This document shows, in pieces, positions 62,762 to 64,000 of a stretch of DNA of 64,000 nucleotides. Position numbers and translations under genes: made by a program. Source of the DNA: Snodgrassella sp945267035 (GTDB lineage Bacteria > Pseudomonadota > Gammaproteobacteria > Burkholderiales > Neisseriaceae); NCBI RefSeq assembly GCF_026535915.1, contig NZ_JAFNPF010000001.1:496001-560000 (forward strand), read 5' to 3'. Within the stretch, counting starts at the first letter, position 1, and the number at the start of each line of letters is the position of its first letter. The notes below the pieces were generated by a model. It made no database searches. It was not told where the DNA came from and saw only the letters and a list, made by a program, of their open reading frames with translations.

Positions 62762-63736
62762 TTATGAAATTCTGCTTAAGGAAGCCATGGCTAAATCGCG
62801 CATGGCCTGGGTGCATTCGTTATCTGGTAAACCCTGCAGGCTGTTCACCGCAGCATTCACCGCTTTTTTTGCCTGTGCAGTACAATAGGCCAGAGCATCG
62901 GATTGGAGCACATGCTGATGAATTTTGTCAAAATAACTGCGATCGGCCTGTTCTAGCGCATGACGCACATCTGCCTTGGCGGAGTCGCTGCCTTGATTGA
63001 GTAGATAAATCAAAGGCAGGGTGGGTTTGCCTTCAGCCAAGTCGTCGCCCACGTTTTTACCAATGGAAGCAACATCGCCGGCATAATCCAGTACATCATC
63101 AATAATTTGAAAAGCGGTGCCGACATGGGTGCCGTAGTTTTTTAAGGCCAATTCTTGTTGTTCAGTGGCTTGCGCCATGATTGCGCCGACTTGTGCTGCG
63201 GCCTGAAACAGCTTAGCGGTTTTATATTCGATAACATGCAGATACTCTGCTTCGGTTACTTCGATGTTGCCGATATTCATCAGCTGCAATACTTCACCTT
63301 CAGCAATGATGTTGGTGGCTTCTGCCATAACTTCAAGAATGCGCAGCTTACCTGTGGCCACCATTAGCTGAAAGGCTCGGGTATAGAGAAAGTCGCCTAC
63401 CAGCACGGCAGCGGCATTGCCAAACATATTATTGGCGGTTTTCCGCCCGCGCCGCAGATCACTTTCGTCGACTACATCATCATGCAGTAGCGTAGAGGTG
63501 TGGATAAATTCGACCATGGCGGCGAGAGAAAAGAGGGGATCATCCTCATAGCCCAGTGCTTTGCCAGCCAGTATGGTGAGGATCGGACGCAAACGTTTAC
63601 CACCGGCGCTGATGATATATTGTCCAATCTGGGAAATCAGCACAACGTCTGAGTCAACGGCCTGATTAATCACGCGGTTAACGCGTTGCAGGTCGTCAGG
63701 CAAATGTTTCTGAAAATAGGGCAGATGTTCAAGCAT
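62762..63736 (-). CDS. ispB: Octaprenyl diphosphate synthase
   Basis: A 324-residue trans-prenyltransferase that makes the side chain of ubiquinone/menaquinone. The two Asp-rich motifs are LLHDDVVDES (first) and IIDDVLDYAGD (second), with GGKRLRPIL near the N-terminus. The size equals E. coli IspB (323). It is the last gene on this side and is transcribed toward the tRNA. Confidence 0.96.
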   Translation of the reverse strand: MLEHLPYFQKHLPDDLQRVNRVINQAVDSDVVLISQIGQYIISAGGKRLRPILTILAGKALGYEDDPLFSLAAMVEFIHTSTLLHDDVVDESDLRRGRKTANNMFGNAAAVLVGDFLYTRAFQLMVATGKLRILEVMAEATNIIAEGEVLQLMNIGNIEVTEAEYLHVIEYKTAKLFQAAAQVGAIMAQATEQQELALKNYGTHVGTAFQIIDDVLDYAGDVASIGKNVGDDLAEGKPTLPLIYLLNQGSDSAKADVRHALEQADRSYFDKIHQHVLQSDALAYCTAQAKKAVNAAVNSLQGLPDNECTQAMRDLAMASLSRIS

Positions 63737-64000
63737 GTGTTTTAGTTTTGACTTGGCAATGATGTGTCGGGTGAGATGATTTAAAGGTTTAATTGCTTGG
63801 GTAGGGATTATACTTGAATTCGTGAAGACTGCGAAAAGTTATCTAGCTGATGGGGTAAGTCAACCGGCAAGCATCACTGCTGCTTGATTGCTGCGGTCGA
63901 GATTGTAGTGGATTGAAATCTAAGCGAATTAATCCATCTATGCTCAGTGGCGGGATGATTACTGTGCAGGCAGGGTGTAAAGGATGGAGTTATAGCTGAT
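63737..64000. other. Region upstream of ispB
   Basis: 264 bases to the window end with no open frame. It should hold the ispB promoter. The next gene is not in view. Confidence 0.4.

Overview
The window reads as an AT-rich chromosomal segment of a betaproteobacterium in the family Neisseriaceae. Evidence: a PorB-type trimeric porin ending in Phe, a MisR/MisS-type two-component pair, a PglL-type O-oligosaccharyltransferase, the hisI-hisE-tatABC order, the kdsD-kdsC-lptC-lptA-lptB-rpoN-hpf cluster, and a type II-C Cas9 whose tracrRNA closely resembles the Neisseria meningitidis one. The low GC together with a complete ato system fits a host-associated lineage such as Snodgrassella, but the genus is inference.

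Layout. 1-3.1 kb: two tandem porin genes (the first cut by the window edge) separated by 1.6 kb of decayed DNA. 3.6-5.8 kb: DedA-family protein, pyrE and xth. 6-13.3 kb: a complete short-chain fatty acid module on the minus strand, atoD-atoA-atoE-atoB-atoS-atoC. AtoC is a sigma-54 activator and an intact rpoN lies at 42 kb. 14.2 kb: tRNA-Asn and tRNA-Lys. 16-20.2 kb: pncA and an SOS-type operon made of a UmuD-like protein with a 64-residue N-terminal extension, a DnaQ/GIY-YIG fusion nuclease and UmuC, fronted by a perfect palindrome. 20.5-27.2 kb: maf, acuI with a TetR regulator and operator, an SDR, small accessory genes and phoH. 27.5-33.6 kb: hisB, hisH, hisA, hisF, hisI, hisE and tatABC. 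33.7-37.8 kb: pglL and misR/misS. 38-41 kb: engB, a TerC/CBS membrane protein and a glycine-zipper lipoprotein. 41.2-46.3 kb: lipopolysaccharide transport and Kdo genes with rpoN and hpf. 46.5-49.6 kb: tal and fhs. 49.8-54.4 kb: an A/T-rich accessory island with a candidate peptidoglycan-hydrolase effector and a lipoprotein that may be its immunity partner, plus a nucleoid-associated protein. 54.5-61.6 kb: a complete type II-C CRISPR-Cas locus. 62.6-63.7 kb: tRNA-Arg and ispB.

The most unusual structure is the CRISPR array (60063-61569). It is not one array but what looks like three tandem copies of a small array together with its flanks. A conserved trailer (T) follows a canonical repeat three times, and a conserved block (L) ending in the same 5'-degenerate repeat occurs twice. 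The copies carry zero, one and four 30-nt spacers. Repeats end in TATAAT (one copy carries a 2-bp insertion), matching the repeat-internal promoters known from meningococcal II-C arrays, so each T block should be transcribed and would begin with a strong hairpin. A second notable system is the umuD-like/exonuclease/umuC operon, whose first protein has the architecture of a self-cleaving LexA-like repressor and sits directly on a palindromic candidate operator.
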